From contig JAGTQO010000017.1 of assembly GCA_018396565.1 (NCBI GenBank), positions 12,139-23,738 of the forward strand: DNA of 11,600 nucleotides. Direction: 5' to 3'. Made by a program: the position numbers and the translations under genes. This DNA comes from Candidatus Bathyarchaeota archaeon. Lineage in GTDB: Archaea > Thermoproteota > Bathyarchaeia > 40CM-2-53-6 > RBG-13-38-9. The stretch's first letter is position 1. Every line of letters starts with the position of its first letter. Under the pieces are notes generated by a model. The model did no database searches and was not told the DNA's origin. It was given only the letters and a program-made list of their open reading frames with translations. Positions 1-6,884 of this stretch are shown here, piece by piece.

Positions 1-231
1 TATCCTACCTATTCTCCACAGAAACATTAATTCTGAGAGTAGGGTGGGGCGCCCTCCCATTACCTCCCTGAGGGCCTTACCGACCTTCTTCTGCTTCTCA
101 TCATTTACTACAACCCCTAACTTGGCTGAGGCTGAGATGAAAACATCCTTCATAGCTGTCATAGAATCCACAATAGTCCCATCTAGGTCTATCAATATTC
201 CGAGTCTCTCTGTGTCGTCACTATCTTCCAT
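1..231 (-). CDS. HAD-superfamily hydrolase, N-terminal part (runs off the left edge)
   Basis: The 77 visible residues start at an ATG (231-229). An in-frame stop just upstream rules out a longer protein. Residues 15-19 read DLDGT, the HAD motif I in which the first Asp is the phosphorylated nucleophile, followed by IVDS as in phosphoglycolate phosphatase-like and beta-phosphoglucomutase-like members. The helical stretch after it (about residues 24-60) fits the start of an alpha-helical cap domain. The family hydrolyses small phosphate esters in the cytoplasm. The substrate cannot be read from this fragment, and the remaining motifs lie outside the window. The gene is divergent from the V4R gene at 300 and shares a 68-bp promoter region with it. 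The family call is firm; a phosphoglycolate phosphatase role is only a guess. Confidence 0.85.
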   Translation of the reverse strand, partial: MEDSDDTERLGILIDLDGTIVDSMTAMKDVFISASAKLGVVVNDEKQKKVGKALREVMGGRPTLLSELMFLWRIGRI

Positions 232-264
232 CTTCTAGGTCAGCCTCATGCGACCCTTTTCCTC

Positions 265-282
265 ATCCTTAATATTAAGGAT
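265..282. promoter_or_regulatory. 18-bp perfect palindrome over the shared divergent promoter
   Basis: The sequence ATCCTTAATATTAAGGAT is identical to its own reverse complement. Its AT core (270-277) is centred about 26 bp before the ATG at 300, where an archaeal TATA box belongs for a leaderless transcript. The same core could serve the HAD gene on the other strand with a leader of roughly 15 nt. It may be a bidirectional TATA element, a dimeric repressor operator covering the TATA box, or both. The palindrome is seen directly; the regulatory role is inferred. Confidence 0.5.
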
Positions 283-299
283 CATTCTCTAAATAACGT

Positions 300-1745
300 A
301 TGGAAAAGCTTACTACTGGAAATGAGTTGTTCGACCATATTGCAAACATAAGTTTCGGATACTCTCTAGCTGTACTCGATATAACACGGTTTGAATCTCT
401 GCAGTTCCTGAACGCTCTGCTAGGGGCCTCTCCATGCAGGGATAAGATTCTGGTAATGTCATGTGAGCCTGTTGACACACCTTTCAAAGTGAAGAGGGTA
501 GATCTCGATAAACTTCATGATCCTACAGATCTAAGTATTGAGGTGGATAGGTGCCGGAGGGCGGTGGGGAGGCATGGAATTCTGATACATCACTATTTAC
601 CTCACATAATCGTCAAAGAAGGTGAAGAGCTCGTCTTGAGGATGATTGAGTATTGGCTCATGAAACAACCATCGGATGAGACAGCTCACTTCTTCACTCT
701 CCCTCAAGCGACGTTCCCATTCTTCGAGAAGAAGCTTCAAGCTTTGGTCTCAGGCGTCATCTCAATAAATGTTCTAGGCTCTGGAAAAGGGAGAGTCCTC
801 TCTTTTCAAATATTGAGAACATGCCGTCCAGAATTTCATATGGAAGATTTTCCTTTCATTGTTGATAGAGGGCGGCTTCTGATAAAATGGGGCGATACAT
901 TCACCGACACTCTTCCAAGCGAGGGGGAGAACGTTATCAAAGAGAGAGTAGAGTATTTGAAAGCCAATTTTAACACGCTAAAGATCACTAGAAGTAGCGC
1001 CGCTCAACCATCTGAAAGATTATCTACCTATGATCGATGGCTCCTCTCCCAGATTATGGGCTGGACGTTAACCGATGTGGGACATTACTTCCCTGAGAGC
1101 ATAAATGAGCTGCTCAGGAAGCTTGCTGTCTGGAATCTTAGGGGTCTGATCAAGTTTGAACCAACAGAACCTAAGGTGTACCCTCAACTGAGTAAGTATT
1201 TGAGATTACGCTCCAGGTTTGCTCTAGCCCTACCGACGAGGGCAGCTTTACTATTCCTTAAGAGGAGACACCACACCATACCTATGAAGGTCTATCATGC
1301 TCTCAGACGCTCAGTTCAAGCCTTTATCTCGGAGAGGATGGATGAGAATGACTTGGCTAGGGAGCTGAGTGAACTTGAAACATACTTCCAAGATATGACT
1401 GCGCGGTCGGCAGCTATTGAGACATATCGAGAGCTTGGCCAGGACCCAAGTTTCATTTTTAACCTCAAATATCTGCCTAAACTTGTCTCTCTCGCCATGT
1501 ACTATGGTTATGCATTGAATCCTAAGATCCAAAGAATCTCAGATGACCTTTACGAGATCGAGGTTAGGGACTGCTTCATTTGCTCGGGGGTCCAGAGTGA
1601 GAGCCCTGTATGCCAGCTGCTTGTAGGCACCATCGTCGGCTGCTGCAGCATTTGCTACAAGGATCGGTTTGCATGTAATGAAGTCAAATGTAAGGCCTCC
1701 GGTGACAAATCATGCATATTTTATCTTAGGCGGCTTACAAGCTAA
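300..1745 (+). CDS. V4R-domain protein with a degenerate RecA/KaiC-like N-terminal domain
   Basis: This 481-residue protein has a C-terminal V4R (4-vinyl reductase-type) domain at about residues 400-475. Nine cysteines fall between residues 425 and 472 (425, 428, 438, 448, 449, 452, 459, 464, 472). The ending, E-x-K-C-x-A-x-G-D-x-x-C-x-F, is characteristic of V4R, a small-ligand or metal-binding sensor domain. Residues about 10-200 alternate strands and helices in a way that recalls RecA/KaiC-like ATPases. Where a Walker A loop would sit (about 20-35) there is no GxxxxGK[ST], so ATP binding is doubtful. Residues about 242-290 look like a winged helix-turn-helix, followed by helical segments. 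The ATG at 300 is consistent with leaderless transcription from the AT core at 270-277. A sensor or transcription-regulator role is inferred; the ligand is unknown. The V4R assignment is good, while the N-terminal fold is tentative. Confidence 0.7.
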   Translation: MEKLTTGNELFDHIANISFGYSLAVLDITRFESLQFLNALLGASPCRDKILVMSCEPVDTPFKVKRVDLDKLHDPTDLSIEVDRCRRAVGRHGILIHHYLPHIIVKEGEELVLRMIEYWLMKQPSDETAHFFTLPQATFPFFEKKLQALVSGVISINVLGSGKGRVLSFQILRTCRPEFHMEDFPFIVDRGRLLIKWGDTFTDTLPSEGENVIKERVEYLKANFNTLKITRSSAAQPSERLSTYDRWLLSQIMGWTLTDVGHYFPESINELLRKLAVWNLRGLIKFEPTEPKVYPQLSKYLRLRSRFALALPTRAALLFLKRRHHTIPMKVYHALRRSVQAFISERMDENDLARELSELETYFQDMTARSAAIETYRELGQDPSFIFNLKYLPKLVSLAMYYGYALNPKIQRISDDLYEIEVRDCFICSGVQSESPVCQLLVGTIVGCCSICYKDRFACNEVKCKASGDKSCIFYLRRLTS

Positions 1746-1812
1746 TTCAAACCTTCACTTCTCACCGATATGTCTAACTATGGTTAATACATTTTTAGTA
1801 ACCTCCCTCAAA

Positions 1813-3072
1813 TCATGTGTATACCACATATTGTAGTATGGTCTCTGGGATTCTGTATAGTGTGGGGTCTGCAACTGACACTAGGGTGTTGGAGAGGCTG
1901 TTGAAACTACGTTCCTTCAGCAACCATTTTCTTATGGCGAACATGCGTAGAACTTTAGATCCAAAGATGATGGCGTCGATATCGATTTTATCAGTCAGCA
2001 ACCTAGCATCTTTGAGTGGTCTGATCCCTTGGAGAAAGATCAGATCTCCCAGATGAACCGCATCATCGACCGCCCCGCATCTTCTTAGAATGTTCAGCAA
2101 GTCCACCTCATCCCTCTCCAGGTCGTGCTCATCTATTTTCCCCGTGTCTAGTGCTAGCAACGGAACACTGCTCAGTATCCCAAGTTTCAAATCTTCCTCT
2201 AAATCGGCTATGTCATCGTATATGTTGCAGCCTTTGAAGAAGTAGTCAGCTGCCCTTCTAATATATTGCAGGGACCTGAGTTCATCCTGGTTGAGGGTAT
2301 CTCTGCCTTTTTCAAAGAAACAGAAATCTATGTCTACCCATATCTTTCCAACGCTTTTTTCATTTATTTTCTGTATGTAGTCTTGAATCGTTGGTATAGG
2401 CTTTGATCCATGAGCTTTCTCATCCATAGATCTTATTTGGCCTTCAATATAGTCTTTGAAGTCTTTCATGTAGATCTTTAATGTTTCAGATTTGCTGTCC
2501 AGGCCTCGACTCACAAGGTTGTATGTCCACTGTGCCATAGACATGCAAGAATTCTCTGCCTTTTTGAGATACTCCTCTGTCGGATCCAGATGGGCTAGTC
2601 TTCCTGTGAAAGCCTCTAAATGTCTCCATTGTGACGAAACAGCCTCCTCTTTGGTTGATAACTTGTCGTTGATGTTGTCCAAGACTTTGATGCTGGTTAT
2701 GGCAGCGGTCTTTGCAGCCATAGATAACAGGGCTTGGTGGTCGCCTGCCGATATGGACAGGATCGGGATAGAGGTTAAAGCTGACAGGTACGCGCCGTAA
2801 TAGTAATGTTTCTTCTTCATCAATCTGCTGAAGCATAGCTCCTCTTGGGTCAAGCAAGTATCTGTATCCAATTCTGCAAGCTGTTGCTTGAACCTCTCTA
2901 TTGCAAATTTGATCAGTGCTAGGCTCTTCGGAAATTTTGTCGTTCTAAACCTGTTCATATACATTAAGAATGTTAGAGATGTTAGTTTGTATAGAGCGTT
3001 TGTACCTTCTTCTGCACTGATTCGCTGGTAGGGCTTAGAAAGGGCTACTGAGTTTAAATATGTTTTCAACAA
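1813..3072 (-). CDS. Class I isoprenoid synthase-fold protein (polyprenyl/terpene synthase-like)
   Basis: This 419-residue, almost entirely alpha-helical protein has two aspartate-rich motifs spaced as in class I isoprenoid synthases. Residues 132-136 read DNIND (first motif DDxxD with Asp2 changed to Asn). Residues 286-290 read DDIAD, followed by LEED. Between them, EGQIRSMD (210-217) and YIQKINEKSVGK (232-243) resemble the helix segments before the second motif in polyprenyl synthetases. Such enzymes bind the diphosphate of allylic isoprenoids through Mg2+ and either lengthen or cyclise them. The length exceeds the roughly 300-350 residues of ordinary prenyltransferases, and overall similarity to GGPP synthase looks low. 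A terpene synthase or another class I enzyme is therefore as likely as a chain-elongating enzyme. The start is a TTG with a TATA-like sequence about 33 bp upstream; the first internal Met is at residue 37, so the exact start is uncertain. Confidence 0.7.
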   Translation of the reverse strand: MLKTYLNSVALSKPYQRISAEEGTNALYKLTSLTFLMYMNRFRTTKFPKSLALIKFAIERFKQQLAELDTDTCLTQEELCFSRLMKKKHYYYGAYLSALTSIPILSISAGDHQALLSMAAKTAAITSIKVLDNINDKLSTKEEAVSSQWRHLEAFTGRLAHLDPTEEYLKKAENSCMSMAQWTYNLVSRGLDSKSETLKIYMKDFKDYIEGQIRSMDEKAHGSKPIPTIQDYIQKINEKSVGKIWVDIDFCFFEKGRDTLNQDELRSLQYIRRAADYFFKGCNIYDDIADLEEDLKLGILSSVPLLALDTGKIDEHDLERDEVDLLNILRRCGAVDDAVHLGDLIFLQGIRPLKDARLLTDKIDIDAIIFGSKVLRMFAIRKWLLKERSFNSLSNTLVSVADPTLYRIPETILQYVVYT

Positions 3073-3100
3073 GTAACCCAGAAATTTCTTTGCTCGAACT

Positions 3101-3110
3101 ATTAATAAAA
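3101..3110 (-). promoter_or_regulatory. TATA-like element for the isoprenoid synthase-fold gene
   Basis: On the minus strand this reads TTTTATTAAT, centred about 33 bp before the TTG start at 3072. That would place transcription start within a few bases of the start codon. No ribosome-binding sequence precedes the TTG, which also fits a near-leaderless message. Position and composition are the only evidence. Confidence 0.35.
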
Positions 3111-3186
3111 GATAGTGTTAGTGAAAGCTTTGACTTCTCCTTACCTAAAGTAGGATTCCGCCGGAGCCAACATTATCTAGCGTGCG

Positions 3187-3204
3187 AATATGTCAGAACA
3201 TATT
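3187..3204. promoter_or_regulatory. Inverted repeat over the ychF promoter
   Basis: AATATGT and ACATATT form a perfect 7-bp inverted repeat around a 4-bp spacer (CAGA). Its right arm runs into the TATA-like stretch at 3202-3207, which lies about 25-38 bp before the candidate starts at 3232 and 3241. A dimeric regulator bound here would overlap the TATA/BRE region. The repeat is plain in the sequence; operator function is inferred. Confidence 0.4.
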
Positions 3205-3240
3205 TATCCAGCAACAGCTTAAGCAGATGCGGTGTATGGA

Positions 3241-4452
3241 ATGGGTAGGCTTGTAGGGATAGTCGGTAAACCGAATGTCGGCAAATCAACATTCTTCTCT
3301 GCAGCGACAATGGTTGACGTCCCTATCGCGGCCTACCCCTTTACAACAATAAAACCGAACCGAGGCATAGGCTACGTAACGGTCAAATGTGTATGCAGGG
3401 AACTTGGAGTTAAAGATGAGCCTGTTAACTCGATATGTAAGAATGGTCTGAGAATGATACCTGTGGAGCTCGTTGATTGCGCCGGTTTAGTTCCTGGAGC
3501 CTGGCAGGGTAGGGGGCTCGGTAACCAGTTCCTTGACGAGGTAAGGACGGCAGATGCTTTGATCCATATCGTAGACGCCTCCGGGGGAACAGACTTGGAA
3601 GGTAGAATTTGTGAGGTGGGGGCCCACGATCCATTGGAAGACCTAAAATTTCTTGAGAGAGAACTTGACATGTGGATGCTAAGCATTCTCAAGAGAAAAT
3701 GGGAGAGCATCTCCAGACGTGGGAAGGCCGGATGGGAGACCCTCATCTCAGATTTAGCTGAAAGATTGAGTGGTTTAGGCGTCAAGAGAAGTGTTGTTGA
3801 ACAAGCTGTAAGAGAGTCAGGTCTCAAACCTGAGAATATAGGAAATTGGTCGGAGACTGATTTGGTCTCCCTAGTTCATAAGCTGAGGTTGACTACTAAA
3901 CCTATGGTTGTAGCTGCAAACAAAATTGACGTAGCTGAAGCTAGGAGGAACCTCCAACGAATATTTGAGGCAGGTTACAAGGTCATACCATGCTCCGCTC
4001 AAGCGGAATTGGCCTTAAGAATTCTGAGTGAAAGGAGTATATTAGATTACAATCCTGGCGGGTCTACATTCAAAATTCTTAAGCCAAATGAGCTCAAGGA
4101 AGCTCAGATGAAGGTCTTAGATAAGGTTAAGGAAGAAATATTGAATCCTTACGGTTCGACAGGTGTACAGGAAATTATAAACTATGCTTATCTTAAACTT
4201 CTTGGAATGGTCGTAGTCTACCCAGTGGAGAATGTTGAAAACTTGACTGACCATGACGGGCGTGTTCTACCAGACGCTTTCCTTGTACCACCACAGACCA
4301 CCGCTAAACAATTTGCATCGATGATACATTCCGAGTTGGGTGAAGGGTTCCTTTACGCCACAGAGGCTAGGTCCAAGATGAGGGTTGGCGAGGACTATAT
4401 AGTCAAAGACAGAGATATTTTATCCATCACAAGCACTGCAAAGAGAAGGTAG
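3241..4452 (+). CDS. Archaeal YchF-like (OBG family) GTPase with TGS domain
   Basis: From the ATG at 3241 the product is 403 residues. G1 is GKPNVGKST (9-17), the effector-region threonines are at 35-36, G3 is DCAGL (79-83), G4 is NKID (227-230) and G5 is CSA (251-253). An insertion between G3 and G4 (about 120-215) is helical and charged. The C-terminal portion (about 324-400) has the TGS-domain pattern. This layout matches archaeal/eukaryotic Ygr210/YchF-type OBG GTPases, which act with ribosomes in translation or stress control. Bacterial YchF has a non-canonical G4 and prefers ATP; the NKID here predicts GTP specificity. An in-frame GTG at 3232 would add three residues. The ATG is preferred because the conserved G-domain strand begins directly after it. 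No Shine-Dalgarno is seen, and the TATA-like box near 3202 suggests a short or absent leader. Confidence 0.88.
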   Translation: MGRLVGIVGKPNVGKSTFFSAATMVDVPIAAYPFTTIKPNRGIGYVTVKCVCRELGVKDEPVNSICKNGLRMIPVELVDCAGLVPGAWQGRGLGNQFLDEVRTADALIHIVDASGGTDLEGRICEVGAHDPLEDLKFLERELDMWMLSILKRKWESISRRGKAGWETLISDLAERLSGLGVKRSVVEQAVRESGLKPENIGNWSETDLVSLVHKLRLTTKPMVVAANKIDVAEARRNLQRIFEAGYKVIPCSAQAELALRILSERSILDYNPGGSTFKILKPNELKEAQMKVLDKVKEEILNPYGSTGVQEIINYAYLKLLGMVVVYPVENVENLTDHDGRVLPDAFLVPPQTTAKQFASMIHSELGEGFLYATEARSKMRVGEDYIVKDRDILSITSTAKRR

Positions 4453-4462
4453 CTCGTGTCGA

Positions 4463-4906
4463 CTAATCCCTGAGAAATTTCAAGGCAGCTAAAGCCAACT
4501 TTTTGAAGTAACCACCCATTAACTCTGGACCCGAACCGATGCCCTGACAACCCTGATCGCCGAGAGAGATTATCGAGGTCTCACCGTCACTCTTCATCGT
4601 AAATGGGTAAAACTGGCAGACTAGAGGCCTGTAATCATAGATTGAACATTGATCTCCCATCAGGAATAAGCAGTTTCCTTTCACCTTCAATATCTCATAT
4701 TGGTACAGCTTCTCTTCACTCTTCTTACTGAACCGGTTCTTTCGCATATTGCTGATCTTCGCTATTCTTGAGGCCTCACCTGGGAGTAGAAGAATGTGTC
4801 GGCTTCGGACATCTATGTCCCGGCAACAATTGCTGCACCTCTTGCAGATCCATTTTATGCCATCTGGATAGAAAAACTTGAATCCTGCCAGAGTGAAGGA
4901 ACCCAA
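4463..4906 (-). CDS. YkgJ-family cysteine-cluster protein (putative Zn/Fe-binding)
   Basis: This 147-residue protein carries the YkgJ/UPF0153 signature. Residues 21-28 contain CxxCxxCC, followed by C79, C87 in CSIYDYRPLVC (87-97) and C120. In this family the cysteines are thought to bind zinc or an iron-sulfur cluster; the biochemical role is not established. The start is taken as a TTG at 4906 because a stop lies a few codons upstream and no Met occurs before residue 54. A purine-rich GGTGAGG precedes it at tight spacing. The nearby ATG at 4916-4914 is in another frame. A TATA-like TATATCC near 4942-4950 on the minus strand suggests its own promoter, although it lies 50 bp behind rpoP in the same direction. 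Confidence 0.8.
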   Translation of the reverse strand: MGSFTLAGFKFFYPDGIKWICKRCSNCCRDIDVRSRHILLLPGEASRIAKISNMRKNRFSKKSEEKLYQYEILKVKGNCLFLMGDQCSIYDYRPLVCQFYPFTMKSDGETSIISLGDQGCQGIGSGPELMGGYFKKLALAALKFLRD

Positions 4907-4956
4907 CCCTCACCCATCAACACGTGATCTTCTTGGCTAGTAGGATATATTGCGCA

Positions 4957-5124
4957 TTATCTTGCCTTTACATGCTTGACTATGGGCGCCCGGGATTTCT
5001 TGAGGACTCTATATCCACATATTGGACATTTTACCTCTGGGGTTATGAGGATCTGCTCAGAGGTAACCTTGGAGTTGCAATTGATACATTCATAGACTAT
5101 ACCTGTTTCTTCTCTCTTTTCCAT
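4957..5124 (-). CDS. rpoP: DNA-directed RNA polymerase subunit P (Rpb12-like)
   Basis: The 55-residue product has the RpoP/Rpb12 zinc ribbon: C13xxC16 and C33xxC36GYR, then the basic tail LKKSRAPIVKHVKAR typical of archaeal subunit P. This small subunit sits at the Rpb3/Rpb10/Rpb11 assembly platform of RNA polymerase. The reading frame stays open upstream to 5181, but family length and the GTGA sequence six bases before the ATG at 5124 favour the internal start. A TATA-like AT-rich run lies at about 5155-5165 on the minus strand. It is divergent from the Trm5-like gene and precedes the YkgJ gene in the same direction. Confidence 0.92.
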   Translation of the reverse strand: MEKREETGIVYECINCNSKVTSEQILITPEVKCPICGYRVLKKSRAPIVKHVKAR

Positions 5125-5207
5125 TGTATTCACTTCTGATCGAACTTGAAACTTCTTAAAATTAAAGGTTTTGTAATCCATAGATTAATTAGTTATGTGA
5201 AGCATCT

Positions 5208-5978
5208 ATGAGAATTCGATTCGATACAATAGGTGACATTGCAGTCATCCAAAGTGATTATATAGATTCAATGAAATCGAAGGCAAGGATTATTTTAGAG
5301 AGGAATCCACGCCTAAGGGTTGTGCTAGCGAAGAAGAGTAAGGTCGATGGGATATTTCGACTCTGCGAATACATTCATATTGCGGGAGAGAACCGAACAG
5401 TAACAATACACCGTGAGAATGGATGTATCTTTCACATAGACCTTTCACTTGTACATTTCTCGCCGAGACTCGCTCATGAACGTATGCTGGTTGCGATGAA
5501 GGTTAAAGATGGTGAGATTGTGCTCAACATGTTCGGTGGAGTAGGAACCTTCTCAATAGAGATAGCGAAGAGGGTGACTGCGAGGGTCTTCACTGTAGAC
5601 ATCAACCCCGATGCTGTAAGGTTATGTTTAGCAAATATTCTTAGTAATCATGTAAGGGGTGAGGTCGCCACTATTTTGGCCGATGCCAAGGAATCTTTAT
5701 CAGTATTTCCAATCGCCACATTCGACCGGATTCTCCTACCCCTGCCTGGAAAATCTATAGAGTATCTACCACTGGCTATACCTTATTTAAAACCAAATGG
5801 TGTAATCCACTTATATGAGTTCATAAATGCGTCCAGAAAGGAGGATCCTGTAGAGGGAGTAGTCAAAAAAGTTTCATTGATATTCGGTAGGAGGAAGATG
5901 TTAACCTATGAGGGTAGGATAGTCAAGAGCGTTGGACCTAGACGCTACATGGTCTCCATCGAAATAGTCGTAGAATAA
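5208..5978 (+). CDS. Trm5/Taw2-family tRNA methyltransferase without the D1 domain
   Basis: The 256-residue class I SAM-dependent enzyme shows the Trm5/Taw2 pattern. The D2-type segment FDTIGDIAVIQ (5-15) leads to DGIFRLCEYIHIAGE (47-61) and FSPRLxxER (84-92). SAM motif I is NMFGGVGTFS (107-116) and motif II is DINPDA (131-136), followed by FDRILLPLP (172-180). Members methylate N1 of G37 in tRNA (Trm5), or in the related Taw2 transfer an aminocarboxypropyl group during wyosine synthesis. Typical archaeal Trm5 is about 330 residues with an N-terminal D1 domain. Here a stop codon 16 bp upstream of the ATG shows D1 is absent from this gene. The usual Asn-Leu-Pro catalytic-site tripeptide appears as Pro-Leu-Pro. 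The family is sure; Trm5 versus Taw2 is not settled. Confidence 0.82.
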   Translation: MRIRFDTIGDIAVIQSDYIDSMKSKARIILERNPRLRVVLAKKSKVDGIFRLCEYIHIAGENRTVTIHRENGCIFHIDLSLVHFSPRLAHERMLVAMKVKDGEIVLNMFGGVGTFSIEIAKRVTARVFTVDINPDAVRLCLANILSNHVRGEVATILADAKESLSVFPIATFDRILLPLPGKSIEYLPLAIPYLKPNGVIHLYEFINASRKEDPVEGVVKKVSLIFGRRKMLTYEGRIVKSVGPRRYMVSIEIVVE

Positions 5979-6000
5979 CTCTGGGATGATTTGTATTCTA

Positions 6001-6285
6001 CTACTGTCGGGTCAGGTTCAATCCCAGACAATGAACCTCACCCTTTATTCTCCGTATGAAATTTGGGCATAAGAAACATTCTACAAAAGGCTTGACGTTC
6101 AAAGTTACAGGGCACTCAACAGACTCCTTCTTCATCCTCGCCAACATCTTTCCTCCAACCACTCCTTTTAGTGCCTCCACTCTCTCTTTATCTAAACTGA
6201 CACGGCCAATCGAAGGCTGAACCTTAACAACATGTTTTACCCCTTTATCCTTACCCATTAGACACACCTTGACGGATGGGTGCAT
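6001..6285 (-). CDS. Small five-cysteine protein, function unknown
   Basis: I do not recognise this 94-residue family. The C-terminal third contains C58, C70xxC73 and C86 (in the order VECP, VECFLCPNF, GEVHCLG), a spacing that could hold one zinc ion or an iron-sulfur cluster. C8 lies apart near the N-terminus. The middle is basic and helical. Two starts are possible: the ATG at 6285, about 30 bp after a TATA-like TTATATTA (minus strand, near 6310-6320) and so nearly leaderless, or the ATG at 6258, preceded by GGTG at good spacing, which would drop nine residues. It is tail-to-tail with the methyltransferase (22 bp apart) and divergent from the membrane protein gene. Confidence 0.6.
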   Translation of the reverse strand: MHPSVKVCLMGKDKGVKHVVKVQPSIGRVSLDKERVEALKGVVGGKMLARMKKESVECPVTLNVKPFVECFLCPNFIRRIKGEVHCLGLNLTRQ

Positions 6286-6358
6286 GCCAGCCCAGAGTTA
6301 TAGAAGAACATAATATAAGGTTATTAGAAGGTTCTGGAAATGTTTGCGAGGGATAAGA

Positions 6359-6739
6359 ATGGATAGAAAAGGTATCTTGGTGGGCTTGGGAATCCTTCTT
6401 GCTGCAATAGACTTGACGATTGAAATTAAGGTTCTACCTCTGCTCTATGAGGGAGTACCGATACCATTCCCGTCTACTGCCAAGCCTATAGGAAATATAC
6501 TCTTCTCAGCAACATTCCTTCATCTAACCTTGATTGCTATGAACCTCATGGTGGTCCTCGCAGTCATGAAGAGATTAGGATATAAAAGCAGTTTTTTACC
6601 CTCCAAAAGTTCTGATTGGCTAGATTTATCGGCTTTCCTTATCATGGCGTTATCCGGCTTACTCATGTGGTTTTACCCAATAGCTTTTCTGTTCTTCTTA
6701 GGATCTGGAATCTATATTGTGCTAGCTGAGATGAGATGA
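6359..6739 (+). CDS. Small membrane protein with about four transmembrane helices
   Basis: The 126-residue product is hydrophobic over about residues 5-22, 45-70, 88-104 and 106-123, with short charged connectors (KRLGYKSS at 71-78; SDWLD at 85-89). I see no catalytic motif and cannot assign a family. The ATG at 6359 is preferred over the in-frame TTG at 6344 because GAGGGAT lies at normal ribosome-binding distance before it. The gene stands alone on this strand; the next candidate gene starts 145 bp later. Confidence 0.65.
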   Translation: MDRKGILVGLGILLAAIDLTIEIKVLPLLYEGVPIPFPSTAKPIGNILFSATFLHLTLIAMNLMVVLAVMKRLGYKSSFLPSKSSDWLDLSAFLIMALSGLLMWFYPIAFLFFLGSGIYIVLAEMR

Positions 6740-6799
6740 GTCCTAAAAAAAAGGTCTGGCAAGGCGGCTGAAAGTGGCTATCTTCAATATAACCGTAAC

Positions 6800-6807
6800 T
6801 TTAAATA
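6800..6807 (+). promoter_or_regulatory. TATA-like box in the 6740-7003 gap
   Basis: TTTAAATA in an AT-rich setting predicts transcription start near 6829. From there a message would cover the candidate 37-codon ORF at 6885 and then aIF1, with a leader of about 55 nt. No other strong promoter-like motif is seen in 6740-6884, and that stretch shows no tRNA or other RNA gene that I can recognise. Confidence 0.35.
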
Positions 6808-6884
6808 GCATCTATAATAGAAACAAATAATCATCGAATACATGTTGAAGGAGACGTAAAATACTGCACAGGTCCCTTAATAAC

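Noticed and set aside
44..238. 64-codon plus-strand frame
   Set aside because: It is antisense to the HAD gene, whose DLDGT motif identifies the real strand.
2486..2857. Long frames on both strands inside the isoprenoid synthase-fold gene
   Set aside because: The overlapping 419-residue frame has two conserved Asp-rich motifs; the others show no domain and low-complexity composition.
3060..3248. 62-codon plus-strand frame spanning the divergent promoter region
   Set aside because: It covers both predicted TATA regions and overlaps the start of the YchF-like gene, with no recognisable protein.
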